Counted from the first letter of the stretch, positions 39,506-48,992 are shown. The stretch: DNA of 64,000 bases from Nostoc sp. S4 (GCA_029379225.1 JAQYWR010000012.1:58802-122801), one strand, 5' to 3'. Notes: generated by a model from the letters alone, not told the origin. Numbers and translations: made by a program.

Positions 39506-39943
39506 TTATTTCAATTCTAATTCTTTAGGTATGAGTGACTTAGGAATCAGAGAAGCTTGTTTTTCCGAATCAGAAGGTTTCGTGTACCACCAAGCCCAAG
39601 CAATTAAAACTGCTTGCAAAGGAAGTCTGACTACCTGTACCCAAGGTGAATCTGGTATATGTTCCAGTTTAATATGATTAACCGCCATATTGATATTGGC
39701 AGGGAAAACCGCAATAAAAAGAGCAATAAGTCCCCAAGCAGCAGCTTGACTTACAGGCGGGACTAATAACCCGATACCGCCCAAAATTTCATAAAAACCA
39801 CTCAGGTAAACTAATCCCAAAGGGTAAGGAAGTTGCGGTGGCATAATTTTGACATACGGTTCTGGAATCAGAAAGTGTGTCACTCCAACCACAATAATCG
39901 ATATAGCAAGGATGACACGTAGCAGTTCCTTATGCTTACTCAT
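39506..39943 (-). CDS. DoxX-like four-helix membrane protein
   Basis: A 145-residue protein with four hydrophobic helices (VILAISIIVVGVTHFLIPEP, LGLVYLSGFYEILGGIGLLV, AAAWGLIALFIAVFPANINM and PLQAVLIAWAWWYTKPS). The pattern of a four-TM domain with GxxHF in helix 1 and NIN in helix 3 matches the DoxX/MauE-like superfamily, often redox or quinone-linked. Function here is unknown. It is followed on the same strand by the DUF2808 gene with a 54-nt gap. Confidence 0.8.
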   Translation of the reverse strand: MSKHKELLRVILAISIIVVGVTHFLIPEPYVKIMPPQLPYPLGLVYLSGFYEILGGIGLLVPPVSQAAAWGLIALFIAVFPANINMAVNHIKLEHIPDSPWVQVVRLPLQAVLIAWAWWYTKPSDSEKQASLIPKSLIPKELELK

Positions 39944-40172
39944 GAATTTTGCCTCATTATATACTTGTGCCTATTACTTCAGTTTGACTGAATAAATGCT
40001 AATCTGCCTTGAGTTAATAGGAAGAAAATGGCATTTGTCAATTGTCCTCTCTTACAAAGTTCCGATTGGAGGAAACCTCCGCTCAGACTTTGCGCTTTGT
40101 CATTTGTAAACAACTAATAGACTTGTTATATAAGTCTTGTTTGCATTCTCTTCTGTGCGTGAGACAAAAAAC

Positions 40173-42341
40173 ATGACCAATACCTTCAGCCAACTCGCAC
40201 CTTTTATTCAAGAATATATTTATCATCACCAATGGACTGAATTACGACCAGTACAAATTGCTGCTTGTCAAGTTATATTTGACACCGATGCTCATTTGCT
40301 AGTTGCTGCTGCAACTGCTGCAGGTAAAACAGAAGCAGCCTTTCTCCCAGTTTTAACTTTATTACACACCTATCCTGCTACTACTATAGGTGCATTATAT
40401 ATTAGTCCCATTAAAGCATTAATTAATGACCAATTTGAGCGTCTCAATGACTTACTCAAACAAGCAGATATTCCAGTTTGGCATTGGCATGGTGATGTTT
40501 CTCAAACTCGTAAAAATAAACTTTTAAAAAATCCTCAAGGCATCCTACAAATTACTCCAGAATCTTTAGAAAGTTTGTTAATTAATAAAAATAATGACTT
40601 ACTTCGCTTATTTGGTGATTTAAGGTTTGTGATTATCGATGAAATTCATGCATTTATGGGTTCAGAACGCGGTTGTCAAATTATTTGCCAATTACAACGT
40701 TTAGCCAAATTCACCCAAAAACAACCGCGCCGTATTGGTTTGTCAGCGACTCTCGGTGATTATTCCATAGCTGAAGAGTGGTTGCGTTCTGGAACCGAAA
40801 AGCCAGTAATTACTCCTCAAATAGATGGGATAAAACGCCAAATAAAACTCGCCATCGAACATTTTTATATTACTGATGAAGTTGATGAATCTGAAGTAAC
40901 AGCTTACGAACAATATATTTTCAACCTCAGTAAGTCTCGCAAATGCCTAATATTTGCAAACAATCGTACCCGCACTGAATCTATAATTGCATCTTTGCGA
41001 AAAATTGCTAGAGAACAAGGACTAGCAGATATATATCATGTGCATCACGGGAGTATATCTGCTAGTTTGCGGCAAGCAGCGGAAAATGCCATGCGCGAAC
41101 CCAACATTCCGGCTGTGACTGCTGCGACTCTGACTCTGGAATTAGGTATAGATATCGGTCATTTAGAGCGAGTAATTCAGTTAGAATCACCCTTGTCTGT
41201 AGCTAGCTTTTTACAGCGTTTAGGACGCAGTGGTAGAAGGGGTGAAGCTGCTGATATGCGCTTTATTTGCACTGAAGAACAGCCATTATCAGAAGCTTCT
41301 CTACCAGAGCAAATACCCTGGCAACTTTTGCAGTCTATCGCTATAATTCAACTTTATTTAGAGGAAAAATGGATTGAACCAATCAAACCAATTAAATATC
41401 CTTTAAGTTTGCTTTATCATCAGACAATGAGTATTTTAACAGCAAGTGGAGAAATTTTACCTAATGTTTTAGCTAAACAAATTTTGAGTTTACCGCCCTT
41501 TGCTAGAATTTCCCAAGAAGATTTTAAACTATTACTACATTATTTAATTGATATCGGTCATATTCAACATACCGAACAAGGTAAATTAATCCTAGGTTTG
41601 GCAGGAGAAAAGGTGGTGAGAAAATTTCAGTTTTATGCTGTGTTTGCTGAGCAACAAGAATATATCGTCAAGCATGGGACAACTGAAATTGGTAGTATTG
41701 CAGCACCGATTCCTGTTGGTAATCAATTTGCTTTAGCTGGGAGAAGTTGGGAAGTTGTAGAAATTGACTTCAAAAAAAGAGCTATTGTTGTTAAACAAGC
41801 TGAGGGGAAAGCTACTATTTATTGGCGTGGTGGCGGTGGCACTGTTCATACAAGAGTTTTGCAAAGAATGCAGCAAGTTTTATTTGAGGATATTGAGTAT
41901 AGCTATTTACAAAAGAATGCTATACAACGTTTACAGACAGTTCGTCAATTAGTGCGGCAAGTGGAATTAGAGAAGCAGAATATTTTACAATTAGAAAAAG
42001 GTAAATGTTGCATTTTTCCTTGGTTGGGTAGTATTGGTTATCGGACTTTGGAAAGATTACTTAACTCTTTCTGTCGGGAATCGTTAGAAATTACAAGTAT
42101 TGGAGGGGTAAGTCCTTATTATTTAATAATTAAATTACCTAAGGATAAATTTAATTATCTTTTTCATGAAATTGCTTCTTTATGCAAACAAAGGATTAGC
42201 GTAGAAGATTTAGTTAGTAGTTCAGAAGCACCAGAAATTCAAAAGTATGATGAATTTATTCCTCACCCACTTTTACGGAAGGCTTTTATTAATGATTATT
42301 TAGATATGGGAGAATTGCGGCAAGAAGTGGCAAAGTGGTAA
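40173..42341 (+). CDS. DEAD/DEAH-box ATP-dependent helicase, Lhr-like
   Basis: A 722-residue superfamily 2 helicase. Motifs are a Q-type RPVQIAACQ start, Walker A AATAAGKTEAA near residue 47, TPESLESLL (Ib), DEIHAF (motif II) near 158, LSATLGD (III) near 189 and QRLGRSGRRGE (VI) near 350. The C-terminal 320 residues include a winged-helix region and a cyanobacteria-like extension. The DEIH box and layout resemble Lhr/YprA-type helicases in DNA repair or RNA processing. The ATG at 40173 is preferred over a TTG at 40137. It stands alone. Confidence 0.88.
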   Translation: MTNTFSQLAPFIQEYIYHHQWTELRPVQIAACQVIFDTDAHLLVAAATAAGKTEAAFLPVLTLLHTYPATTIGALYISPIKALINDQFERLNDLLKQADIPVWHWHGDVSQTRKNKLLKNPQGILQITPESLESLLINKNNDLLRLFGDLRFVIIDEIHAFMGSERGCQIICQLQRLAKFTQKQPRRIGLSATLGDYSIAEEWLRSGTEKPVITPQIDGIKRQIKLAIEHFYITDEVDESEVTAYEQYIFNLSKSRKCLIFANNRTRTESIIASLRKIAREQGLADIYHVHHGSISASLRQAAENAMREPNIPAVTAATLTLELGIDIGHLERVIQLESPLSVASFLQRLGRSGRRGEAADMRFICTEEQPLSEASLPEQIPWQLLQSIAIIQLYLEEKWIEPIKPIKYPLSLLYHQTMSILTASGEILPNVLAKQILSLPPFARISQEDFKLLLHYLIDIGHIQHTEQGKLILGLAGEKVVRKFQFYAVFAEQQEYIVKHGTTEIGSIAAPIPVGNQFALAGRSWEVVEIDFKKRAIVVKQAEGKATIYWRGGGGTVHTRVLQRMQQVLFEDIEYSYLQKNAIQRLQTVRQLVRQVELEKQNILQLEKGKCCIFPWLGSIGYRTLERLLNSFCRESLEITSIGGVSPYYLIIKLPKDKFNYLFHEIASLCKQRISVEDLVSSSEAPEIQKYDEFIPHPLLRKAFINDYLDMGELRQEVAKW

Positions 42342-42928
42342 TAGTATTGTCAAAATGAAAAGTAAGTTTTAAAAGTGGTTGATATTGCTTAAAATCTTCT
42401 ACCTAACTAATCTTCTACCAATTAATAAATTATCCCTCTTGAAGTTGGTGACTGTTCACTGTATAACAGTACGATATTTTTTTATTTGTCAGTTCCTTAT
42501 TTAAGAGGATTGAAAATTGAGTTATCAGTTTGAAAAGGGGGCTTGCCAGCTGACCCTAAATCAGGTACACAGTAGGATGACGTAAGGGACTTCCAATTAA
42601 AAAATAATCAATCGTTGTGTAAGCAGGGGGGCAGGGGGAGAAAGAAAACTATCATCTAAATAAATTGGTTAATTTATTCTCTGGAAGTCCCTAAATTAAG
42701 ATACAAGTGCGGTGCGTAGTTTACCGCCGCAGGCATCGTCCTTTCATTTTCTCTTTTAATCCGGAATCAAGCCAAAAAGTGACCAATAATTCAGATTTCC
42801 ATTGACCACGAATACAAAATTATTAGCAGGGGTTACTACAGTATTCCCTGATGATTCCAGCTTTGCCTCGCAACAATCGGCTGGTATTGGCTTTGTTGTG
42901 GCCTGAGTTTAAAGTGTGATGGTTGTAG
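42342..42928. other. Spacer carrying a MITE-like element
   Basis: No gene is seen. It contains the 108-bp inverted-repeat element at 42585-42692. The remainder is AT-rich with a GC-rich patch near 42710-42745 (GTGCGGTGCGTAGTTTACCG). Confidence 0.6.
42585..42692. mobile_element. Putative MITE with 11-bp perfect terminal inverted repeats
   Basis: The left end AGGGACTTCCA (42585-42595) is exactly complementary to TGGAAGTCCCT (42682-42692), and the similarity continues imperfectly for another ~16 nt (AATTAAAAAATAATCAA against GAGAATAAATTAACCAA). The inside holds a G-rich stretch (GCAGGGGGGCAGGGGGAG). There is no reading frame, so it would be a non-autonomous element. No clear target-site duplication is seen. 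Confidence 0.6.
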
Positions 42929-43201
42929 ATGAATATAGGAATAATCGAGCCTTACAATAACGGATTTTTGGAAGTTATACCAGAGGGTGAAGACAGCGAT
43001 TACTGGCTAATTACAGCTATACATATTAATGGCCAAGCCTACTGCCCTACTCCTGGGCTTTATCGTTCACAAACGATAGCATTAGCAAAAGCTGCAAAAA
43101 TTTATGATTGGTTAGCTGACCACGAAGGAGAAATTAGTAATGGGGCTTGCTACTGCTCTCAATTGAAACTCATCCTTTGGCAGCAACCAAAAGTATCTTA
43201 G
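42929..43201 (+). CDS. Small hypothetical protein
   Basis: A 90-residue soluble protein not recognised. It has a coherent composition: DSDYWLITAIHINGQAYCPT, then SQTIALAKAAKIYDWLADHE and a C-terminal CYCSQLKL with CxC. No signal peptide or membrane segment. A weak ribosome site precedes ATG. The sequence is protein-like and not repeat-derived, so it is taken as a real gene of unknown role. Confidence 0.6.
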   Translation: MNIGIIEPYNNGFLEVIPEGEDSDYWLITAIHINGQAYCPTPGLYRSQTIALAKAAKIYDWLADHEGEISNGACYCSQLKLILWQQPKVS

Positions 43202-43688
43202 TTAACTTTGTATTAATAGCTGCTTAGAGTAAGCTAATAAGTAGGTGGGTAGGAAAATTTATCGTTGAGGTAAGGCAGGAGGCAGAGGGCAGTTCTTGCT
43301 GGAGGAAAGAGAGTTTTAGTCTAGTTAATCTTTCTTCACATGGTTTGGTTATATTGTGCCGACTTACTTAGTACGTTGTCTGGGGCGATCGTTAGAAAGT
43401 ACAGAGATAAAGATTCATAAATCAAATTATTCCTCTCACTCCTGCCTTTTGCCGACGCTCGCGGACTCGCTAACGCTGCGCTATCCTGTCTCCTGCCTCA
43501 AAACGAGTGACTTTGTACCTTATGCAAAAGAAAACTGCTGTAGATATGACATCCTAACACAATTTATTTTTGTAAATAATAATAGCGCTTACTTAATCAG
43601 AAGTAAGCGCTACTTTTTTATTAAATTCAGGGAGAAAATATAGTGAGATGAATTTCTTGATTCTTACTATTAATTCTGGTTAGACTTA
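43202..43688. other. Spacer with nested repeats and an orphan terminator
   Basis: It contains a GGCAGGAGGCAGAGGGCAG heptad stretch (about 43273-43292), a GC-rich palindromic piece (GCCGACGCTCGCGGACTCGC at about 43449-43468) inside a CTGCC heptad region, and a strong hairpin at 43583-43620. An open frame across 43356-43643 is made of these repeats and is not a gene. Confidence 0.6.
43583..43620 (+). terminator. Strong rho-independent terminator
   Basis: Arms 43583-43594 (TAGCGCTTACTT) and 43601-43612 are perfectly complementary with a 6-nt loop (AATCAG), followed by CTTTTTTA. No recognised plus-strand gene lies just upstream, so the transcript it ends is unknown; it may also serve the minus-strand GlsB-like gene, where the tail is weaker. 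Confidence 0.8.
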
Positions 43689-43961
43689 TTAGATTGTACT
43701 GCGACGAGTTAGTAAGTTCCATAAGAAAACAGCAACAATTGCACCCAGAACCGCAACTGCAATACCGGGAATGCTAAGGGTAGGAGCGGCTAGCGTAAAG
43801 GTTCCTGTACTGAAAAATACACCCAAACTACCGCCAACAAAAGCACCAATAACTCCTAATAATATTGTTCCGAGAATTCCGCCGCCTTGATGACCTGGGT
43901 AGATAGCTTTGGCAATAGCACCAGCAATTAGACCTAAAACAATCCAAGCAAGAAGATTCAT
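43689..43961 (-). CDS. GlsB/YeaQ/YmgE-family stress membrane protein
   Basis: A 90-residue protein with three glycine-rich membrane helices: LLAWIVLGLIAGAIAKAIYP, GILGTILLGVIGAFVGGSLG and IAVAVLGAIVAVFLWNLLTR. The motif GHQGGGILGTILLGVIGA marks the transglycosylase-associated (YeaQ) family. These small inner-membrane proteins are induced by stress; molecular role unknown. Single gene. Confidence 0.9.
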   Translation of the reverse strand: MNLLAWIVLGLIAGAIAKAIYPGHQGGGILGTILLGVIGAFVGGSLGVFFSTGTFTLAAPTLSIPGIAVAVLGAIVAVFLWNLLTRRSTI

Positions 43962-44478
43962 TGTTTTTTACTTGATAAACGTTTTTGACTGACAAATACA
44001 GAATAACAATCCCAATATTGATATTCCTTCTATCAAGAGAACCAATTCTTAATACTCATCAGGATGAATTGCCGTTACTTCTAATGATGAACCTCTCTAA
44101 TTCCAATGGATAATTAAATCGGCAAACAGTAAAGAGGCGGATGGTGTGGTGTTAGGCTGCATTAACGTCTACCACTAATCGGCTTTGGTTATTAATCTGA
44201 AGTCTATCAACTACGCCAAACTAGTGGGGAACTTAAACCTAATTAAGAATTTTATAACTAGTAACTAATAACTGTTAAAAAAAGCTCCTAGCAGGTTTGG
44301 AACTAGGAGCTTATTAATTTATTGCTTATAATTTTTGAGAGCTGTGAGTTTATGCAACGCTCATCTACTTTGTTTAATCTTTCCTGGCTTGAATTTATTC
44401 AATAGGGGTACTTGCTTGATGGGGATGCGATGATTCCTGATTTCAATTGTGGTCTAAATAATTGAGAACTGCTGTAAG
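43962..44478. other. Spacer between two minus-strand genes
   Basis: No gene is seen. The terminator of the upstream gene is at 44275-44312. The segment 44130-44220 has no recognised motif. Confidence 0.5.
44275..44312 (-). terminator. Rho-independent terminator after the DUF4174 gene
   Basis: Arms 44282-44291 (AAGCTCCTAG) and 44303-44312 are perfectly complementary. On the minus strand the stem is followed by about seven Ts (44275-44281). It is 167 nt beyond the DUF4174 stop. Confidence 0.85.
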
Positions 44479-44970
44479 TTACTTTCTGCCTCGCTTTTGC
44501 ATTTCTTGCTGGCGCATGGGCATAGCATCAATTTCCTGAAAAATTGCTCTTGCTTGGACTGGTGTAGTGTCTTGGCGCTTAACACCACCATCTTTACCCA
44601 CCAAAATAACGCGAAAATTTTCTTTATTAACTCCAAAGCGATTTCGCAAATTGGTAGCAGAAGATTCATCTATTGGCTGTCCGTTGGCATAGCTTTTATC
44701 TGTTGCTAAAACCTGAACAAGAACTAAATCCCGGTCTGTAAAACCATTTTGGTGCTGGTCAAATAGCTGCATCTGCTGCTGATAGCTATGGTTATTAACA
44801 GACGGTGCAAACACTAGTAACACACGCTTTTGCCATTTTTGTGAACTAAGGTTAAATGAAGACATTTTGACGGCATGATTAATTGAAGCTAGAACAGTAC
44901 CAGCAATACTGACTGGCGATAGGACTATAAAGGTGGTGAGGGTAAGGGCGATTAATACTGAGTTATTCAC
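44479..44970 (-). CDS. DUF4174 domain protein, exported
   Basis: A 163-residue protein starting at GTG. The N-terminus (VLIALTLTTFIVLSPVSIAG) is a signal or anchor. The remainder has the DUF4174 core: WQKRVLLVFAPSVNN, then FTDRDLVLVQVLATD, NLRNRFGVNKENFRVILVG and GKDGGVKR, a thioredoxin-like fold without a CxxC motif. The role is unknown; export is predicted. It has its own terminator. Confidence 0.83.
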   Translation of the reverse strand: MNNSVLIALTLTTFIVLSPVSIAGTVLASINHAVKMSSFNLSSQKWQKRVLLVFAPSVNNHSYQQQMQLFDQHQNGFTDRDLVLVQVLATDKSYANGQPIDESSATNLRNRFGVNKENFRVILVGKDGGVKRQDTTPVQARAIFQEIDAMPMRQQEMQKRGRK

Positions 44971-45146
44971 TTGAGCAGTTGTTAAGGGCGCTTTATTATT
45001 TCAAGGTATCATTAGTTTCCCTTGTATTCCTCTATCTAGTGATGGTTTGTCTTTGGTATTAGGTATAGCAATCGAATTTGATTTTTTCAAAAATCAAATA
45101 TGAGTTTTATAGAAGTAGGCCAATGATATAAACGAGGTTTTATAAA

Positions 45147-45344
45147 ATGTCAGAAGCTTTTCCAGATTCTTCTCAAATGCAACAGTGGCATCAAGGTATT
45201 GAAATGGCTGACCGCAATAACATTTTCTGTCATTGTCGTATTTGCAGTTATGAATGGGTAGATTCTATGACTGATGCAGTCTGTAGTCAATGTGGCAGCA
45301 AAGATGTTGAACATATCTCGTGCTGGCAGTTTCCAGATGATTGA
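45147..45344 (+). CDS. Small zinc-ribbon-like protein
   Basis: A 65-residue protein with four cysteines in two knuckles: FCHCRICSYEW (CxCxxC) and VCSQCGSKD (CxxC), followed by a tryptophan (CWQFPDD). The arrangement suggests a single zinc ribbon. The family is not recognised. The ribosome site GAGG is 12-15 nt upstream of the ATG. Confidence 0.65.
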   Translation: MSEAFPDSSQMQQWHQGIEMADRNNIFCHCRICSYEWVDSMTDAVCSQCGSKDVEHISCWQFPDD

Positions 45345-45511
45345 ATTTCCAGATATGTAGTCACTATAGCACTAAGAATCTTTTTATCAAGGGCGATAAG
45401 TCTAGTTTTTGCAATAATTAAGCATGGTTACTAATTATGTGTTAATTGTTTTATGATGTACTTTGTTTTCATAGTAGAGATTTCACTTTTTTTGCAGACA
45501 ATTCTGTTCAA

Positions 45512-47059
45512 CTACTTTAGCTCTGCCTCTAATTCTTTGAATTCTTTGTACTGCCTATCTTTATGCTGCCAGTATTTATTTACTGTTTCTTTAGCTGCAA
45601 CTGCACTTTCATATTCTGTTCCTCCTTCGCGAGTTAACCTTTCTCTAACTTTTTTACGTAGGTCAGAGATGATTTTACCATTAATTTTGCGGGTTTTAGC
45701 CCAATCTAAAATAGTTTCTGGATAATAACTAGTGCCAATATATTTACCTTGAAGAATTTCTGGAAGACTGTAACCTTTTAGTTCGCCGATCCAATAGTAA
45801 ATAAATTTCAAGTCTGGGTCTTTTTCTTGAATGTTTTTGTTTGGATTGTAGATCCGAAAAGTATCACTTAAAGGATTAGTAACACCTGATTGCATCTGCC
45901 ACTGCCAATTATCAATTGCTAAATCTCCATCTACTAAATAGTTCATGTAGTGTCTAGCACCATGATGCCAAGAAATACCACAATTGATAGTTAAAAATGT
46001 GGCACACATCGCCCTAGTACGAAAATTCATCCAACCCATAGTTTTTAGTTGTCGCATACTGGCATCCACCAGAGGAAAGCCTGTTAATCCTTCTTGCCAA
46101 GCATGAAACAGTTCTTGCTTTTCTAGTGGTAAGTCTAGAGGTGTATACCATTCATCAAATTCTGGATAGCGATTTTTATAAGCTATTTCTGGGTAAAAAT
46201 AAAGGCGCTGTGTAAAACTATCGTGCCAGCGTAGACGGTCGCGAAAAGCTTTTAATGAAAATTCTGCCTTGGGCTGATTTATAAGCTCTGCTGCTCGTGC
46301 TTTAGTACGTTGGTAAACAATGCGAGTTGAAATTGTACCAAAAGTTAGATATGGTGATAAATGCGATGTTCCACCTTGCTGTGCTAACCAAGGGCGTGAA
46401 AGTTTCCAATGATAACCATTGAATCTACTTTTAAGAAATGAATTTAATGTAGCTTGTGCTTGTGTTTCTCCACCACTAAAATACATTTGTTCTGTTTGCC
46501 AAAAAGCTCGATATTTTTGTTTAAGTTCAGTCAAGGTAATTTGAGGTACATTAAAAGAAAGTACTACCGGATTAATTTTAGTAGGAGTTGGATAAACAGA
46601 TTGTCTTTGATGTGTGTAATACTCATTAAACCACTGCTGGCGATTATCATGGGATTGTAAAAAGTTGTTGAGTCCAACATGATATTCAAGATTTAATACT
46701 TGATAAAAATTAATTATAGTTGTATCTCGATTAATACCATACTCAACTTGTACGTCACGATTAAAAAAAAGCTTTGGTCTATATCCTTGCTGCATAAATT
46801 GTTTGGTTAACTCTTGTAGTATTTCTACAGAATTACCTTCAAATAATATTAATTTGCTACCTAATTGCTGAAGGTTATTATCTAAATTCTCTAAAGACTC
46901 AAACAAAAACCGCACCCGTGCTTTACCGACATCAACCCACTGATAAAACCAAGGGTCGATAATAAAGAACGGTAAAACTGCGGCATTATTGGCAGATGAT
47001 AAGGCGACAATTTCGTTGTCTGCTAAACGTAAGTCTCGGCGAAACCACAGAAGGTGCAT
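45512..47059 (-). CDS. Cryptochrome/photolyase family protein
   Basis: A 515-residue flavoprotein. The N-terminal photolyase domain begins MHLLWFRRDLRLADN; the FAD-binding part includes GYHWKLSRPWLAQQGGTSHL and SPYLTFGTISTRIV near residue 240, and WQEGLTGFPLVDASMRQLKT with WMNFRTRAMCATFL near 340. DGDLAIDNWQWQMQSG is the conserved helix around the flavin. Such enzymes repair pyrimidine dimers with blue light; cryptochrome function cannot be excluded. ATG at 47059 is used, giving a divergent 65-nt gap to the next gene. Confidence 0.9.
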   Translation of the reverse strand: MHLLWFRRDLRLADNEIVALSSANNAAVLPFFIIDPWFYQWVDVGKARVRFLFESLENLDNNLQQLGSKLILFEGNSVEILQELTKQFMQQGYRPKLFFNRDVQVEYGINRDTTIINFYQVLNLEYHVGLNNFLQSHDNRQQWFNEYYTHQRQSVYPTPTKINPVVLSFNVPQITLTELKQKYRAFWQTEQMYFSGGETQAQATLNSFLKSRFNGYHWKLSRPWLAQQGGTSHLSPYLTFGTISTRIVYQRTKARAAELINQPKAEFSLKAFRDRLRWHDSFTQRLYFYPEIAYKNRYPEFDEWYTPLDLPLEKQELFHAWQEGLTGFPLVDASMRQLKTMGWMNFRTRAMCATFLTINCGISWHHGARHYMNYLVDGDLAIDNWQWQMQSGVTNPLSDTFRIYNPNKNIQEKDPDLKFIYYWIGELKGYSLPEILQGKYIGTSYYPETILDWAKTRKINGKIISDLRKKVRERLTREGGTEYESAVAAKETVNKYWQHKDRQYKEFKELEAELK

Positions 47060-47124
47060 AACTTGATTTTCTATATCTTTATAATACAATTGTACTAACT
47101 AGGTTGAATAATGGAAGTAGAACC

Positions 47125-47622
47125 ATGACCTATGCCTACAGTATGGATGATGGAGTGCAGGTAGCCAATCAGGCGGCTAGTGACATTGAGGCGTGGTTAT
47201 GGGGAAAGCCAGAAACCATCAGCCTTAACAACGTTGAAAATGACCCCAACTACCAACACAGAGATATTGACCTCATTTGGACAACGCAGACGGGTAAAAT
47301 TTTGATTGAAATTAAGGGCGATAGGTGGAACAAAACTCGTAACTTGTTTTTTGAAACTGATAGCAATCTAGAGAAGGGAACCCCTGGCTGCTTCATGTAC
47401 ACTGAGGCAGATTGGCTATTTTATTACTTTGTGAATACTCGTCAACTCTACAAGCTACCGATGCCAAAAACGCGAGAGTGGTTTCACATCACCATGAAGC
47501 GGTTTCGGGAGCGTGCCACAACAACACCAGTGGGGAGTAGTTATTACACCACTGTGGGACGACTTGTACCGATTACGACGGTAATGATGGAAGTACCAGG
47601 GATTAAGATGGAGCAGCTGTAG
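47125..47622 (+). CDS. PD-(D/E)XK nuclease-like protein
   Basis: A 165-residue protein not assigned to a named family. The core reads HRDIDLIWTTQTGKILIEIK, with Asp in DIDLIW and the E-x-K of EIKGD, a good fit for a PD-(D/E)XK catalytic centre, preceded by a helix (ASDIEAWLWG). The remaining half is rich in aromatic residues (LFYYFVNTRQLYKLPMP). Start: MTYAYSMDDG at 47125 behind GGAAG; an in-frame TTG at 47104 is an alternative. It is divergent from the photolyase with only 65 nt between, so they could share regulation. Whether it cuts DNA is untested. Confidence 0.6.
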   Translation: MTYAYSMDDGVQVANQAASDIEAWLWGKPETISLNNVENDPNYQHRDIDLIWTTQTGKILIEIKGDRWNKTRNLFFETDSNLEKGTPGCFMYTEADWLFYYFVNTRQLYKLPMPKTREWFHITMKRFRERATTTPVGSSYYTTVGRLVPITTVMMEVPGIKMEQL

Positions 47623-47826
47623 GGGTGCGATCGCATTGACTTGCACTCATCTTTAGAGGCAACGAATAATAAATTATTTTTTGAGAGGATTTTATCGGTC
47701 GAAGTGCGATCGCTCCATTACCAATGCTGAATACTTTTTATTTGCGAGTGCGGTAAAGTCATTGTTCGTTTTTAACAACAATTAAGCTGAAAACCATTGA
47801 AACTGCATAATCAAGACAATTGTTAC

Positions 47827-47860
47827 AAAAAAGCCCAGTCATCTTATAACTGGGCTTTTA
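47827..47860 (-). terminator. Bidirectional terminator between nuclease-like gene and hsp20
   Basis: Arms 47829-47839 (AAAAGCCCAGT) and 47849-47859 are perfectly complementary with a CATCTTATA loop. The minus strand has six Ts after the stem, four on the plus strand. It ends hsp20 48 nt after the stop and may also stop the convergent gene. Confidence 0.85.
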
Positions 47861-47907
47861 GCTATCTCAATCATTTATTGGAGGTTGAGTAGTCTCATCA
47901 TCAGCCA

Positions 47908-48357
47908 TTAGGCAGCAGATTGTTCCAGATTAACTTTGACAACTTTGTTCTTTTCTTGCTCAGTTTTTGGCAATGTTAAATTCAAAATGCCGTCTTTATA
48001 ATCTGCGGTGACATTGGTATTTTGAATTCTAGTTTTGAGAGGAATTACACGTTGGAATTTTCCATAGTAGAATTCGCTCTTGGTAGTGCCATTGTTTTCT
48101 GTTTTAGTTTCAGACTTACGCTCACCACTAATGTGAACAGCATCTTCGGTGACTTGAATATCCAGGTCTTTAGCGTCTAGTCCTGGCAATTCTAACTTGA
48201 GATGAATCGCATCATCAGTTTCTTGTAGTTCAGCAGCGGGAACTTTGATAAAGTCTTTTTCAAGCCGTGCAGATGGTACTCTGGTATCCCCAAGTAAGCC
48301 GTTGATGTGACGTTCTAAAGCGTTCAATTCTTGCCAGGGGTTGTAACGAACTAGCAT
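47908..48357 (-). CDS. hspA: Hsp20/alpha-crystallin small heat-shock protein
   Basis: A 149-residue chaperone. The alpha-crystallin domain spans about 40-140: DDAIHLKLELPGLDAKDLDI, VHISGERKSE, YGKFQRVIPL and ADYKDGILNLTLPK (A-x-x-DGxL-x-L motif). The C-terminus lacks a long tail. It holds unfolded proteins and, in cyanobacteria, stabilises thylakoids in heat. It carries a terminator immediately after. No CIRCE element was recognised upstream. Confidence 0.95.
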   Translation of the reverse strand: MLVRYNPWQELNALERHINGLLGDTRVPSARLEKDFIKVPAAELQETDDAIHLKLELPGLDAKDLDIQVTEDAVHISGERKSETKTENNGTTKSEFYYGKFQRVIPLKTRIQNTNVTADYKDGILNLTLPKTEQEKNKVVKVNLEQSAA

Positions 48358-48551
48358 ATTAATTTATCCCTTGTATCAGTAGTAGTTTGCTCAACAACTT
48401 CGGATTTAATTCCTTGCTTTGATTACCATCTTATAAAGAACTAATAAGATTCTCAGTTCGGTTCTTCCACCTAAGAATTGATGATTACCGCCAAATTTAT
48501 TTGGAGGATTATTAGGTGTAGAAAACTGCCATATTATTGGTTCGGTAAACC

Positions 48552-48992
48552 CTATAAATCACAAGGATATTTGAACCAAGCGAAAGTTAGGGACGTGCTT
48601 TCACCTATCTGCTTTCCAATTAGAATATCTTCGGCAGCTTTGAGGGCTTGAGCTAGTATATCTGAAGCTTTCTGCTGTTGTCCTAGTTGTGCATAATGAT
48701 TAGCAACTTCAGCCAATACTCCAACTCGTTCAGATTCATCTTGGATAGTAGACTGAGCAATGTTTAAGGCTTTTTCTAAAAACTGTAAGGCTTTATTTTT
48801 TTGACCAATTTTTGCGTAACCAATAGCAAGTTTGGGTAATATAGGTTTGAGCATATCATTAACCTGAATTAGGTCAACAGTGCTAAAAGTTCTGTCTAAT
48901 ATCTGCACAGCTTTGTCTTGTTGTCCTGTATTTGCATAGCTAACAGCAATTTTGACTATGTTTTTAATTTGGTTGATTGATTGTAAATATCT
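48552..48992 (-). pseudogene. Remnant of a TPR protein
   Basis: The frame encodes degenerate TPR-like units (KIAVSYANTGQQDKAVQILD, KLAIGYAKIGQKNKALQFLE and EVANHYAQLGQQQKASDIL) but has no proper start: the codons upstream are in frame until a TAA near 48993, with only a GTG at 48908. The end (SLTFAWFKYPCDL) does not look like TPR. It is probably a fragment of a larger multi-TPR gene. Confidence 0.55.

Noticed and set aside
43356..43643. 95-residue open frame
   Set aside because: It is built from heptad repeats, a GC-rich palindrome and a terminator hairpin.
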